DNA of 64,000 nucleotides, from contig JANMMZ010000005.1 of the NCBI GenBank assembly GCA_031373665.1, forward strand, positions 62,001 to 126,000. The letters run 5' to 3'. Position numbers and translations under genes: made by a program. Below are positions 8,525-17,218 of the stretch, one piece after another; the stretch's first letter is position 1, and each line of letters begins with the position of its first letter. The notes below the pieces were generated by a model. The model was not told the origin of the DNA, did not search any database, and saw nothing but the letters and a program-made list of their open reading frames with translations. Source of the DNA: M3007 sp031373665 (GTDB lineage Bacteria; Bacteroidota; Bacteroidia; Chitinophagales; Saprospiraceae).

Positions 8525-9415
8525 ATGTACGTTATCACAGGAGCCAGTGGCCACACTGGCAAAAACATCGCCCATCGCTTATTAGATGCGGGCAAACAAG
8601 TCAAAGTTATCAGCCGTAGTGCTGCCAATGTTGCCGATTTGGTGCAAAAAGGAGCGGTTACCGCTATTGGAGATCTACAAGATACATATTTTTTGACAGA
8701 AGCATTTCGTGGGGCTACAGCCGTCTATACCATGATACCACCCAATTTTGGCGCACCTGATTGGCGCATTTATATTGTCCAGACCGCTTTTTCTATCGCA
8801 TCGGCGGTGCGTGCATCCAAGGTTCAATATGTGGTTAATCTCAGTTCTCAAGGCGCACACCTACCGGAAGGCGCGGGTCCAGTCAGTGGCTTATTTTACA
8901 TGGAACAGATGCTCAACAGTATTCCAAACCTGCGGGTAAAACACTTACGCCCAGGGTTTTTTATGGAAAATTTTTTAGCCTATGCAGGCATGATGAAGCA
9001 CATGGACATCATGGGCACCTCACTGAAATCTGATTTGAGGATGCCCTATGTACACACCAACGACATTGGTAGTGTAGGGGCTTCCACCTTGTTGAGCCTT
9101 GATTTTGAAGGCCACTCGGTTCAGTTTATCCACGGTGCAGCCGATTTGACCATGGCGGAAGCCACCGCCATTATTGGAAAGGCTATCGGAAAGCCAAACT
9201 TACCATATATCGTATTTAGTAGGGAAGATGAGTTGCAGGGTGGGCTTCAAAATGGCCTACCACTGACCATTGCAGAGGGCTACGGTGAACTCTGGAATGC
9301 GATTAACTTCTTGCCATACCAGGCAGGGGGCGAGCGCAATGCCAATACAACTACCCCTACTACCTTGGAATGGTTTGCAGAAAATGAATTCAAGCAAGCC
9401 GTCGAACAAATGTAG
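8525..9415 (+). CDS. NmrA-type NAD(P)-binding oxidoreductase
   Basis: 296 residues of the atypical short-chain dehydrogenase/NmrA group. The nucleotide-binding loop TGASGHTGKNIA (about residues 4-15) opens the protein, followed by KVISRS at the end of strand 2, where an Arg is typical of NADP(H) binding. It lacks the classical YxxxK catalytic pair in the usual place, as do many quinone-reductase (QorB) and NmrA sensors. Probable roles are NAD(P)H-dependent reduction of quinones or other electrophiles, or redox sensing. It follows the TetR gene by 74 bases with an operator between them, so it is the expected target. A hairpin terminator follows. Confidence 0.85.
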   Translation: MYVITGASGHTGKNIAHRLLDAGKQVKVISRSAANVADLVQKGAVTAIGDLQDTYFLTEAFRGATAVYTMIPPNFGAPDWRIYIVQTAFSIASAVRASKVQYVVNLSSQGAHLPEGAGPVSGLFYMEQMLNSIPNLRVKHLRPGFFMENFLAYAGMMKHMDIMGTSLKSDLRMPYVHTNDIGSVGASTLLSLDFEGHSVQFIHGAADLTMAEATAIIGKAIGKPNLPYIVFSREDELQGGLQNGLPLTIAEGYGELWNAINFLPYQAGGERNANTTTPTTLEWFAENEFKQAVEQM

Positions 9416-9431
9416 AATGGGCAGATGATCC

Positions 9432-9474
9432 CCACCAAGGTGCAATGCAGTATTCACCTTGGTGGCGGTTTTTA
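9432..9474 (+). terminator. Rho-independent terminator after the NmrA-type gene
   Basis: An 11-bp perfect stem (CCACCAAGGTG at 9432-9442 with CACCTTGGTGG at 9455-9465) is followed by CGGTTTTT. It ends the TetR/NmrA unit. Confidence 0.8.
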
Positions 9475-9541
9475 AATACCGCTTCAGAGCACATTTATTC
9501 GGTTTGGGTGTTTTTATTCGCTTTATGTTTAGAAAAATCCT

Positions 9542-9549
9542 TATTTTTG
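9542..9549 (+). promoter_or_regulatory. -7 promoter element of the two-heme lipoprotein gene
   Basis: TATTTTTG matches TAnnTTTG and lies 43 bases before the chosen ATG at 9592. Confidence 0.5.
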
Positions 9550-9591
9550 TAAGAATTAAAATTAATCGCTCATTTTATCTACCGAGTTTAT

Positions 9592-10374
9592 ATGCAAAAA
9601 AATCAATTATTGTATTCATCGCCGTTGTCCTCTTTAGCGCAACGCTTCATTTCAGCATTGAAAATCTCAATCAGGCCAATGGTCTTCACAACCACGCTGG
9701 TATCTATACTCATGGCAGGGTGTAAGCACGACTCCGAAGTGCCGAGCCCCACTGGTGGCACTGGTGGCAATGGCGGCAGCACAGAACCTTGCTCTCCGAA
9801 TGTCATTTATTTTGAAAATCAAGTATTGCCCATATTGACTTCCAACTGCACAGAATCTGGATGCCACAATGAACAAGACAAGGCCGATGGCGTAGTTTTG
9901 ACGAATTATGCCCGTCTAGCCGCTACCATAGAGGACTTCAAGGATAAAGATTTTGATGAAAACGAACTCATGAAGTCTTTGCTCGAAACTGACCCTGACA
10001 AGCGTATGCCTTATGGTCAATCACCGCTGTCGGCTGCCCAGATTCAACTGATTGGAGATTGGATTACCCAAGGCGCACTCGACAATGCCTGCGATGCATC
10101 AGCGGGTGGTTGTGATCTGAGTAAGGATCAATTTAATGCCGTTGTAAAACCCATTATAGACACCCATTGCCTAGGTTGTCATAGTGGAGCCAATTCATCA
10201 GGTGGAATCAATTTTAGTAGTTATGATAACATCAAAGCACAGGTAACCAATGGCAAACTTTATGCCTCTATCACCCGTACTGCCAATTGGATGCCTAAAA
10301 ACAGTGCAAAACTTAATAATTGTGACATAGATCGGATCAAAAGTTGGATTGATCGTGGCGCACCACAGGATTAA
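9592..10374 (+). CDS. Lipoprotein with two c-type heme motifs
   Basis: 260 residues. The long N-terminal signal ends at MAGC, a plausible lipobox (Cys near residue 44), so the protein should be lipid-anchored in the cell envelope. Two similar ~90-residue halves follow: the first has CTESGCH (CX4CH), the second CLGCH (canonical CXXCH); each half ends in a MPYG or MPKN segment whose Met is a likely axial ligand, then a helix before a WI(T/D)xGA motif. The layout resembles Planctomycete-type/PSCyt1 cytochrome domains. It is expected to carry electrons at the outer face of a membrane. It meets the SCO gene tail to tail with a four-base overlap. Confidence 0.8.
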   Translation: MQKNQLLYSSPLSSLAQRFISALKISIRPMVFTTTLVSILMAGCKHDSEVPSPTGGTGGNGGSTEPCSPNVIYFENQVLPILTSNCTESGCHNEQDKADGVVLTNYARLAATIEDFKDKDFDENELMKSLLETDPDKRMPYGQSPLSAAQIQLIGDWITQGALDNACDASAGGCDLSKDQFNAVVKPIIDTHCLGCHSGANSSGGINFSSYDNIKAQVTNGKLYASITRTANWMPKNSAKLNNCDIDRIKSWIDRGAPQD

Positions 10375-11006
10375 TGGCTTGTGCCAAATTGCTCTGCGAG
10401 CAACAGGTCAATATCCTTCATAAAGGCATCAACAGATTCCGCTTTTGTGCCGTCACAAAAGGCACGGACGCGCCTGTTTTTATCCACCAGTACTATTTTC
10501 CCATCGTGGTTGAATCCACCCGGTGCTTCTTTGTCTTCCGAGGGGTTTATCATGAAATATTTATCGGCAATACTATAAATTTTGTCGCGATCACCCGTAA
10601 CAAAATGCCATTTATTGGTATTGACCTTCAATTTTTGCGCATGGCGGCGCAGGGCATCCACGGTGTCATTGCGGGTGTCCACGCTGTGTGCCAAAAGGAA
10701 CAAACGATCATCGTTTTTGTACTTTTCATATATGCGCAGGCAGTTGGCCGTTACTTTTGGGCATATGGTGGGGCAGTGGATAAAAAAGAAATCCACCACA
10801 TATAATTTACCTTCGAAAGTGCGGTTGTTGACCAACTGACTGTCTTGGTCTACAAACTCAAAATCAGGCACTTGTGCATAAATAGTATCCCCTTTTTCTG
10901 ATAGGCTGCGCTCTCCGAGTATGGGCAATATTTTTTTCTCCGGCTGAATCAAGTTACAGGCTCCGATGGCCGTGGCAATTCCTAATAGCAGTATTATTCT
11001 TGTCAT
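10371..11006 (-). CDS. SCO1/SenC-family copper chaperone/thioredoxin-like lipoprotein
   Basis: 211 residues. The N-terminus MTRIILLLGIATAIGAC is a lipoprotein signal with Cys near residue 17. The thioredoxin-like fold carries the SCO copper site: CPTIC (CX3C) after YVVDFFFIHCP, and the distal His in FNHDGKIVLVD. SCO proteins deliver copper to the CuA centre of cytochrome c oxidase or act as thiol-disulfide reductants of that site. No oxidase genes are in the window, but the convergent two-heme lipoprotein fits a respiratory context. Confidence 0.9.
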   Translation of the reverse strand: MTRIILLLGIATAIGACNLIQPEKKILPILGERSLSEKGDTIYAQVPDFEFVDQDSQLVNNRTFEGKLYVVDFFFIHCPTICPKVTANCLRIYEKYKNDDRLFLLAHSVDTRNDTVDALRRHAQKLKVNTNKWHFVTGDRDKIYSIADKYFMINPSEDKEAPGGFNHDGKIVLVDKNRRVRAFCDGTKAESVDAFMKDIDLLLAEQFGTSH

Positions 11007-11377
11007 TATATTTATGATATTCGTTTATTTAATCAGTACCGCTGGTGTGAATACACTGTATTCTTTCCTTGGTTCTTTGTGATTAAACAGTCTTTTGATT
11101 AAACAGTTTAAAATGGTGCTGTATAAGGATACGTAACTGATTTTCTCTTATAGCGTACTTAATTCTACAGTGACAAAGTAGAATTAACCAAGCAGTTATT
11201 TCATCCTTGTTTCGTAGATCAGCCTTATCTGCTACTTCTATACACCCCACACGTAGCGCACAAACAAGGAGAGCCACCCCATATCTGGAGTGGCTCTTGC
11301 CCTTATATCAAGTATTACTGAAACCTAAGAGAAGGAGGAACGTACGATCCTCATTCGTCATTCATGATTTAAACCTC
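11007..11377. other. Intergenic region with terminator
   Basis: 371 bases between two minus-strand genes. The sequence GATTAAACAGT occurs twice around 11081-11106. A stem-loop is at 11270-11297. The frames of 64 and 103 codons here have no protein character. The promoter of the SCO gene must lie at the left end. Confidence 0.5.
11270..11297 (-). terminator. Stem-loop terminator after the DUF4397 gene
   Basis: AGAGCCAC (11270-11277) pairs with GTGGCTCT (11290-11297) around a 12-base loop, about 80 bases past the stop of the minus-strand DUF4397 gene. The T-tract on the minus strand is poor (CCTTGTTTG), so termination is only probable. Confidence 0.5.
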
Positions 11378-14300
11378 CTACCGTTGTATCGCAAACTTGG
11401 TGGTTTGCACACCTGCATCAGAAGTTATTTCCAATTGATACATGCCACTGTTAAGACTAGCAACATTGATGAGGTCGCTGAATGCGCCTGCATTTACCTC
11501 ACCAAAAGTGCCTTCTAGCACCATACGACCCGTGACATCGCGTACTCCGTAACGCAATGCTTCTTGGTCTTTCAATTCAAAATGAAGTTGTAATGCATCG
11601 CTTACTGGATTTGGTGCGATTTTCAAGCCCTGTAATTTCTCATCTAACTCATTGGTAGAAGAGAAAATCTGCAAAGGGAACGTAGTACCATCGGCCAAAG
11701 CAACCCATACCGCAAACCCAGGTGAAGCAGTCAAAGACCCAGATGCAAATACCGTGATGGCTTCTCCTGCCAATGCACCGATGGGTGCTTGATAACTCCG
11801 AACTACTTGGGTATTATCATTGGCAAGCGTCACTGAAATCTGATACGTGCTTGGAGGCACGCTGATATAATCAGAAAACTCGCCAAATTCAATGTTATCA
11901 AACAATACTGGCCCGTTAAACAGTGTAACATCCACTTCTGGAGCATCTGGTGAACCATGTGCCAGTGCAATGTCAACATTGGTAGCACCAACACCACGGA
12001 AGCGGCCATTTTCATTGATATATAACTGGAAAGGAGTCGTAGCAGAACCTACAATACCTCCAGCCATAATCACATAAGATTTACCTGTTTTCAGGTCAAA
12101 CTCTTGGGTATAAATGGCATCCAAAGCAGTAGAACTATTTTCTGGTGCAATGGCAATGCTAAATGGGCCGTCGGCAGGATATAGACTAAATCCAGTGGCT
12201 GAGCGAAACTCTAAATTATCCAACAACTGTATGCCTTCTGGAGTATCAGCATCCACATAATAAGCATCCACAGTAGGTTCAGGGGAATTGTGGATCACTT
12301 GTCCGCGAGCAAAAGATGGGAATGGTGCTGTAAAGCCATTTGGTAGAGCCAACCATAGTTCAAAACCTGGATCACCATTGAGCAAACCACTGGCAAAAAC
12401 GATCGCAGAAAGACCATCTGCGTCTTCCAGATCGCCACCGTAAGTACCCACAATCGTGTTTGGCGAAGCCGTAGGTACGATATCCAAAAGTAAAACGGAG
12501 GGGTCAAACGGAAGGTAATCGGTGAATTCACCATATTGCAGATCGCTCAACAATGTAGTACCATCGGGATAAGACACCAAATTGACTGGTGGTGCATCAG
12601 GTGCGCCGTGTAAGATAGCAAACTCTACTGATCCCGCATCATCGGCTTCTTCGCGACCCTTGTTGGTGGCGAATATGGTGAATGGGGTTGTCGCATTGCC
12701 AAGAATACCACTTGCTACTGCTACATAAGTTTTTCCATTTTCAAAAGTGAACGGAAAGGTGGCGATGACATCGTTGACAGAGCTGCTGCTCGCAGGGGCA
12801 ATGCCAATAGGAATAGAAATACCAGCGGGTACGGTGAAAAACTCTGTGGCAGTACGGAATTCAAAATCATCTACCAATATTTCGTCAAAAGCATAAACAT
12901 CCACTGTAGGGCTTGGTGAATTATGGATCACTTGAAGGCGGGCTACGGGGAATGCCGGCAAGGCAACCACTGTACCATCGGTCAAAGCCGCAAATAAACC
13001 AAAACCAGGAGTGCCGCCCAAGATACCACTTGCAAATACACGGATAGCAGCACCATCCAATCCCTCTAAGTCTGCCAAATAGGTCGCTACGATATCGTCG
13101 GAGCCAGCAGGCTTTACATCAATATAATAAATATCAGATGGCAACTGAATATAATCATTCAAGGTGCCGTAGGTCAAGTTGGCCGCAATCACCGTGCCGC
13201 TCTCCCGATCTACGATATCCACTGCTGGTGCACCGGGTGCACCATGTAGTACAGATACTGCCGTGAAGCCTGGAGCAGTAGCATCCAAAGCCTTATCATC
13301 GGCCAAAAGTGTGAATGGCGTTGTGACATTGCCTACGATACCATTGGCAAAAGCAGTATAACGCTTCGTCGAATTAAAATCAAGTGTAACGGTGGCAATA
13401 GCATCGGCTACGGAACTACTGTTACCGGGTGCTACACCGATGTTGATGTTGCGATTGGCTGGTACATCCACATAAGGTGTGGCAGTCCTAAATGCAAAAT
13501 CATTGAGCAATAGGGTATTGCCTGCATATATATCCACCACTGGTTCTGGAGAATTGTGTATAATCTGTACGGACGAATACGGGGTGCTGCCCAAGGTCAA
13601 TACCGTACCATCGGCCAATGCAGCAAACAAACCAAAAGAAGGAGTTCCACCGATGAGTCCGCTGGCAAAAACATAGGCCGACTTGCCTTTGAGTCCACTA
13701 ATATCTGCTCTGAAAGATGCCACCTGAGTAGGGATTCCAGTAGGACGGATTGCGAAGTCGTATTTGTCAGGAGCAAGGCTCAAATAAGGTGTAAAGTTGC
13801 CGTACGACAGGTTGGTTGCCACATTATTGGCTACAAAAATAGCATCTACATCAATGGCTGGCGCATTGGTACCACCATGCATGATGGCTATATCCACTTT
13901 ATTGGTGTCAACGGCTGCTTCACGCCCCATGTCATTGACCACCAATGTGAATGGAGTAGTGGTGCTGCCCACAATGCCAGAGGCGACAATCACATAGGTT
14001 TTGCCATTTTCAAAAGTGGCGGGTATGTTGATGATCGTATCATTCACAGAAGTACTGTTGGCTGGTGCAATACCTACATTGAAAAATATAGCGGGTACAT
14101 AGGTGAATGGTTGCGCGGTGCGGTATTCAAAATCATCGTAGATCTTATTGCCATTTTTATAAATATCCACAGTAACACCTGGAGAATTGTGAATCATCTG
14201 AATCCTACATACAGGGCTTACAGGTAAAGCATCTACTTGTCCATTGGCCCAAATAGCATATAGGCCAAAGACTGGCAAAGTGCCGCCTAAGTAGCCACTG

Positions 14301-14908
14301 GCCATTATTTTACCTGCTTTTCCTCCCAATCCAGTTAAATCAGCGCGGTAAGTAGCCACAATGGTACTAGACCCTGCTGGTTTGATGTCAACAAAATAAT
14401 CGCCAGCAGGCACTTCTACATAAGGCGTAAAATTGCCATAGGAAAGGTTTGAAACAATAGTGCCGCCATTGCGCACTACAACATCTACTGCAGGAGCATC
14501 CGGTGATCCGTGCAATATGGAAAGCCTAACTTTGCCCGCTGGGGCAGTTTCTTGGGCATTGCCATCGGTGATGAGTGTAAACGGGGTGGTTGTGCTACCT
14601 ACTACGCCCGATGCAGTGACGACGTAAGTTTTACCTACCTCGAAAGTAGTATTGAAATTGGCAATAGCATCTGCTACAGAGGTGCTGCTTGCTGGTGCTA
14701 CATCAATACTAACGGGTACACCCGCAGGTAGATCTAGGAATGGGGTGGCTTTGCGAAACTCAAAGTCATCCAAGGCTTTGAACCCATTTAAATAAATGTC
14801 AACAGTTGGTTCTGGGGAGTTGTGAATCACCTGAACGCGCGCAGTTTGAGCAGAGGAGACGGTCAAAAAAGCACAAAAGGCTAAAATAAATGTGATTAAT
14901 TGCTTCAT
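11378..14908 (-). CDS. Giant secreted DUF4397 repeat protein with T9SS sorting domain
   Basis: 1176 residues with a signal peptide (MKQLITFILAFCAFLTVSSAQ). Five long units follow, each opening with a variant of VQVIHNSPEPTVDIY and containing a second half that opens with a variant of ILHGSPDAPAVD, i.e. ten DUF4397-like half-units. The HNSP codons fall at about 14821, 14188, 13555, 12922 and 12289, an exact 633-bp (211-residue) period. Each half looks like a beta-sandwich. The last ~85 residues are a T9SS type A sorting domain (KIAPNPVSDALQLHF, then SLNSGMYQLEI). DUF4397 proteins are extracellular, and an adhesive, surface-layer or matrix role is inferred; none is proven. Confidence 0.9.
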   Translation of the reverse strand: MKQLITFILAFCAFLTVSSAQTARVQVIHNSPEPTVDIYLNGFKALDDFEFRKATPFLDLPAGVPVSIDVAPASSTSVADAIANFNTTFEVGKTYVVTASGVVGSTTTPFTLITDGNAQETAPAGKVRLSILHGSPDAPAVDVVVRNGGTIVSNLSYGNFTPYVEVPAGDYFVDIKPAGSSTIVATYRADLTGLGGKAGKIMASGYLGGTLPVFGLYAIWANGQVDALPVSPVCRIQMIHNSPGVTVDIYKNGNKIYDDFEYRTAQPFTYVPAIFFNVGIAPANSTSVNDTIINIPATFENGKTYVIVASGIVGSTTTPFTLVVNDMGREAAVDTNKVDIAIMHGGTNAPAIDVDAIFVANNVATNLSYGNFTPYLSLAPDKYDFAIRPTGIPTQVASFRADISGLKGKSAYVFASGLIGGTPSFGLFAALADGTVLTLGSTPYSSVQIIHNSPEPVVDIYAGNTLLLNDFAFRTATPYVDVPANRNINIGVAPGNSSSVADAIATVTLDFNSTKRYTAFANGIVGNVTTPFTLLADDKALDATAPGFTAVSVLHGAPGAPAVDIVDRESGTVIAANLTYGTLNDYIQLPSDIYYIDVKPAGSDDIVATYLADLEGLDGAAIRVFASGILGGTPGFGLFAALTDGTVVALPAFPVARLQVIHNSPSPTVDVYAFDEILVDDFEFRTATEFFTVPAGISIPIGIAPASSSSVNDVIATFPFTFENGKTYVAVASGILGNATTPFTIFATNKGREEADDAGSVEFAILHGAPDAPPVNLVSYPDGTTLLSDLQYGEFTDYLPFDPSVLLLDIVPTASPNTIVGTYGGDLEDADGLSAIVFASGLLNGDPGFELWLALPNGFTAPFPSFARGQVIHNSPEPTVDAYYVDADTPEGIQLLDNLEFRSATGFSLYPADGPFSIAIAPENSSTALDAIYTQEFDLKTGKSYVIMAGGIVGSATTPFQLYINENGRFRGVGATNVDIALAHGSPDAPEVDVTLFNGPVLFDNIEFGEFSDYISVPPSTYQISVTLANDNTQVVRSYQAPIGALAGEAITVFASGSLTASPGFAVWVALADGTTFPLQIFSSTNELDEKLQGLKIAPNPVSDALQLHFELKDQEALRYGVRDVTGRMVLEGTFGEVNAGAFSDLINVASLNSGMYQLEITSDAGVQTTKFAIQR

Positions 14909-15132
14909 TTTAAAAAGAAATAAATATTAATAGATTTAAAAACATGTTTTCGTTTATTTGATTCTTGTTAATTTTGCAGAGTAAAACATAAACTCGTTTT
15001 GTGTAATGTTGTTCAGGTAATATATTGGTATAATTAAACAAAACAACGCTTTGACTAAAACTGGCATTTGGAAAATAGACTAACGCTTTATCCTAAACGA
15101 CAAAAAGAAGGGCTTCGTTCGTATTTATATTG

Positions 15133-15141
15133 TACCTTTGC
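15133..15141 (+). promoter_or_regulatory. -7 promoter element of yidC
   Basis: TACCTTTGC fits TAnnTTTGC and lies 39 bases before the yidC ATG. A second match (TAATTTTGC at 14969) is farther upstream and could be an additional start. Confidence 0.65.
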
Positions 15142-15179
15142 GGACTTTTTGTTAAAAAAGAAGTTGATACAACATAATA

Positions 15180-17042
15180 ATGGAAGAGAAACAGAGTCAA
15201 ACGAGTACGTTTATAGGAATGGGATTGATTTTTTTACTGCTATTCCTCTGGATGCAGTATTCAGCCCCCCCAAAGAAAGAAATGACCCCGCCAGCCGCCC
15301 CAGAGCAGACTAGCACCAATACGACCAACACCCCTGCTCCTGCTGTGAGTCCCGCTAACCAAGTCGCGCCCATGGTTTCAGATTCTGCCCAAAGTGCTGT
15401 GATGGCCGTGAAATACGGTGCATTTGCATTTTCTGGTGTGGGCAAGGAAGAGACCTTTGTCTTGGAAAACGAACTGGTGAAAATTTATTTCAGCAGCAAA
15501 GGTGGTCGAATTAAAGAGGTATTTCTTAAAAAATATAATAAAATCAACTCTGACACTGCTGGGAATGACTTAGTGACCCCCGTACGCTTGTTGGAAGACG
15601 AGAGAAATCGCTTTGAATTTGAACTCCCAGTTGCCAATGCCATGAACGGTAAAGTGGCTACCGGAGAACTTTATTATAAGGCATCACAAAGCGGCAATAG
15701 CATCACTTTTAGGGCTGATGCGGGGCAAGGTAGTTTTTTTGAGCAGCGTTATACACTTGCTCCCGACAACTATTCGCTTGATTATCAAGTCAATACCAAT
15801 GGATTGGCTCAAAATCAGGTGCGCTTGCAGTGGGTAAACCACTTGGATAAGTTGGAGAAAAACCAAACTTATGAGCGCACGATGTCGTCGGTTTATTTCA
15901 AAAAAGCAGACGATAATACCGATTACTGCGACTGTAGAGCCAATGACCAAGAAAACCTCGGCACCACCCCTGTAAAATGGTTTGCGCACTCTAATCAGTT
16001 TTTCAATACAGCCTTAGTTGCTCAAAATTTTTCCTTTACGGAGTTTGTTGGTGAAACCATCGTTCAAACCGATATGGATCCCGACCTTAAAATTTTGAAA
16101 ACATCGGCTTTGGTTCCTTTGACCAATGGCAGTGCCAACATGTTGATTTATAGTGGACCCAACGAATTTGCCCGCTTGAAAGCCTTCGATAACAACCTTC
16201 AGGATATTATTCCTTTTGGTGCAAGTCTTTTTGGCGGTATCAATCGCTGGATTATCCATCCTATTTTGGATGTATTGCTGAGTGTAGTGGGCAAGGCGGG
16301 TATCGTCATTTTATTGCTCACCCTCATCGTAAAATTATTGGTATATCCGCTTACCTACCGCATGGTATTGAGCCAAGCTAAGATGTCGGCCTTAAAGCCC
16401 AAACTGGAATCGTTGAAAAAGAAATTTGGCGACGATCAGCAAGCGATGAGCGTAGAAACGATGAAACTTTATTCAGAGTTTAAAGTAAATCCCCTCGGTG
16501 GTTGTTTGCCTGTACTGCTACAAATGCCGATTTGGTTTGCCCTCTATCGTTTTTTTCCGGCGGCTATTGAGTTCCGTCAAGAAAGTTTTCTTTGGGCTGC
16601 GGACCTTTCCAGTTATGATGTGGCATTCAAACTGCCCTTTATGATGCCTGGTTTTGGCACACATATTAGTGCTTTTACCTTGATTTGGGTAGCCACCACC
16701 CTTTGGTACACTTGGTACTCCATGAAACAAATGGATACCTCCACCATGCAGAATGATCAGATGAAAGTGATGAAATACATGCAGTACTTGATGCCAGTCA
16801 TGTTCATGTTCTTCTTCAATAGTTTTGCATCGGGCCTGACCTTGTACCTGTGTTTCAGTAACATACTCAACATCGGTCAAACGGTGGTCACAAAACAGTT
16901 CTTGATAAACCACGATAAGATCAAAGCCGAACTGGAGGCCAATAAAAACAAGCCTAAAAAGACCGGTGGTTGGCGAGACCGTTTTGAGCAAGCCATGAAA
17001 GAGCAGCAGCGAATACAAGAAGAGACGAAAAAGAAGAAGTAG
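15180..17042 (+). CDS. yidC: Membrane protein insertase YidC
   Basis: 620 residues, typical for a Gram-negative YidC. One N-terminal membrane helix (about 11-26) is followed by a Pro/Thr-rich spacer, the large periplasmic beta-super-sandwich domain (to about residue 350), then the conserved insertase core starting near GGINRWIIHPILDVLL with five membrane helices, including LTLIVKLLVYPLTYRMVLSQAKM and NPLGGCLPVLLQMPIWFALY, where the groove Arg (in TYRM) lies. The C-terminus is basic (ending KKKK), as in proteins that contact ribosomes. It inserts and folds inner-membrane proteins with or without SecYEG. It has its own promoter and strong terminator. Confidence 0.97.
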   Translation: MEEKQSQTSTFIGMGLIFLLLFLWMQYSAPPKKEMTPPAAPEQTSTNTTNTPAPAVSPANQVAPMVSDSAQSAVMAVKYGAFAFSGVGKEETFVLENELVKIYFSSKGGRIKEVFLKKYNKINSDTAGNDLVTPVRLLEDERNRFEFELPVANAMNGKVATGELYYKASQSGNSITFRADAGQGSFFEQRYTLAPDNYSLDYQVNTNGLAQNQVRLQWVNHLDKLEKNQTYERTMSSVYFKKADDNTDYCDCRANDQENLGTTPVKWFAHSNQFFNTALVAQNFSFTEFVGETIVQTDMDPDLKILKTSALVPLTNGSANMLIYSGPNEFARLKAFDNNLQDIIPFGASLFGGINRWIIHPILDVLLSVVGKAGIVILLLTLIVKLLVYPLTYRMVLSQAKMSALKPKLESLKKKFGDDQQAMSVETMKLYSEFKVNPLGGCLPVLLQMPIWFALYRFFPAAIEFRQESFLWAADLSSYDVAFKLPFMMPGFGTHISAFTLIWVATTLWYTWYSMKQMDTSTMQNDQMKVMKYMQYLMPVMFMFFFNSFASGLTLYLCFSNILNIGQTVVTKQFLINHDKIKAELEANKNKPKKTGGWRDRFEQAMKEQQRIQEETKKKK

Positions 17043-17065
17043 TACTTTTTTGAAGTATATGATTT

Positions 17066-17110
17066 AAGGGGATCAAGATTTTTTGAAAAATCTTGATCCC
17101 TTTTTTTTAT
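17066..17110 (+). terminator. Strong rho-independent terminator after yidC
   Basis: A 15-bp perfect stem (17069-17083 with 17086-17100) is followed by eight T residues. It isolates yidC from the caspase gene. Confidence 0.9.
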
Positions 17111-17180
17111 TTTTTATATGAGGGTGGAGTTGTTCACATAAACTCAGCAAATTATTCCTTACTGCATCCAAAGTATTATG

Positions 17181-17188
17181 TATTTTTG
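17181..17188 (+). promoter_or_regulatory. -7 promoter element of the caspase gene
   Basis: TATTTTTG matches TAnnTTTG, 31 bases before the ATG. It supports the short N-terminus of the caspase-fold protein as the true one. Confidence 0.5.
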
Positions 17189-17218
17189 TGGGTATTTTTT
17201 TGAATCAACACCCATCGT

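Noticed and set aside
9459..9725. 88-codon plus-strand frame before the two-heme lipoprotein
   Set aside because: Out of frame with the lipoprotein, starts inside a terminator, and has no family features.
10374..10805. 143-codon plus-strand frame opposite the SCO gene
   Set aside because: Antisense to a clear SCO1/SenC gene with intact motifs.
13556..14227. 223-codon plus-strand frame opposite the DUF4397 gene
   Set aside because: It is an antisense reading of the repeat coding sequence, kept open by its periodic composition.
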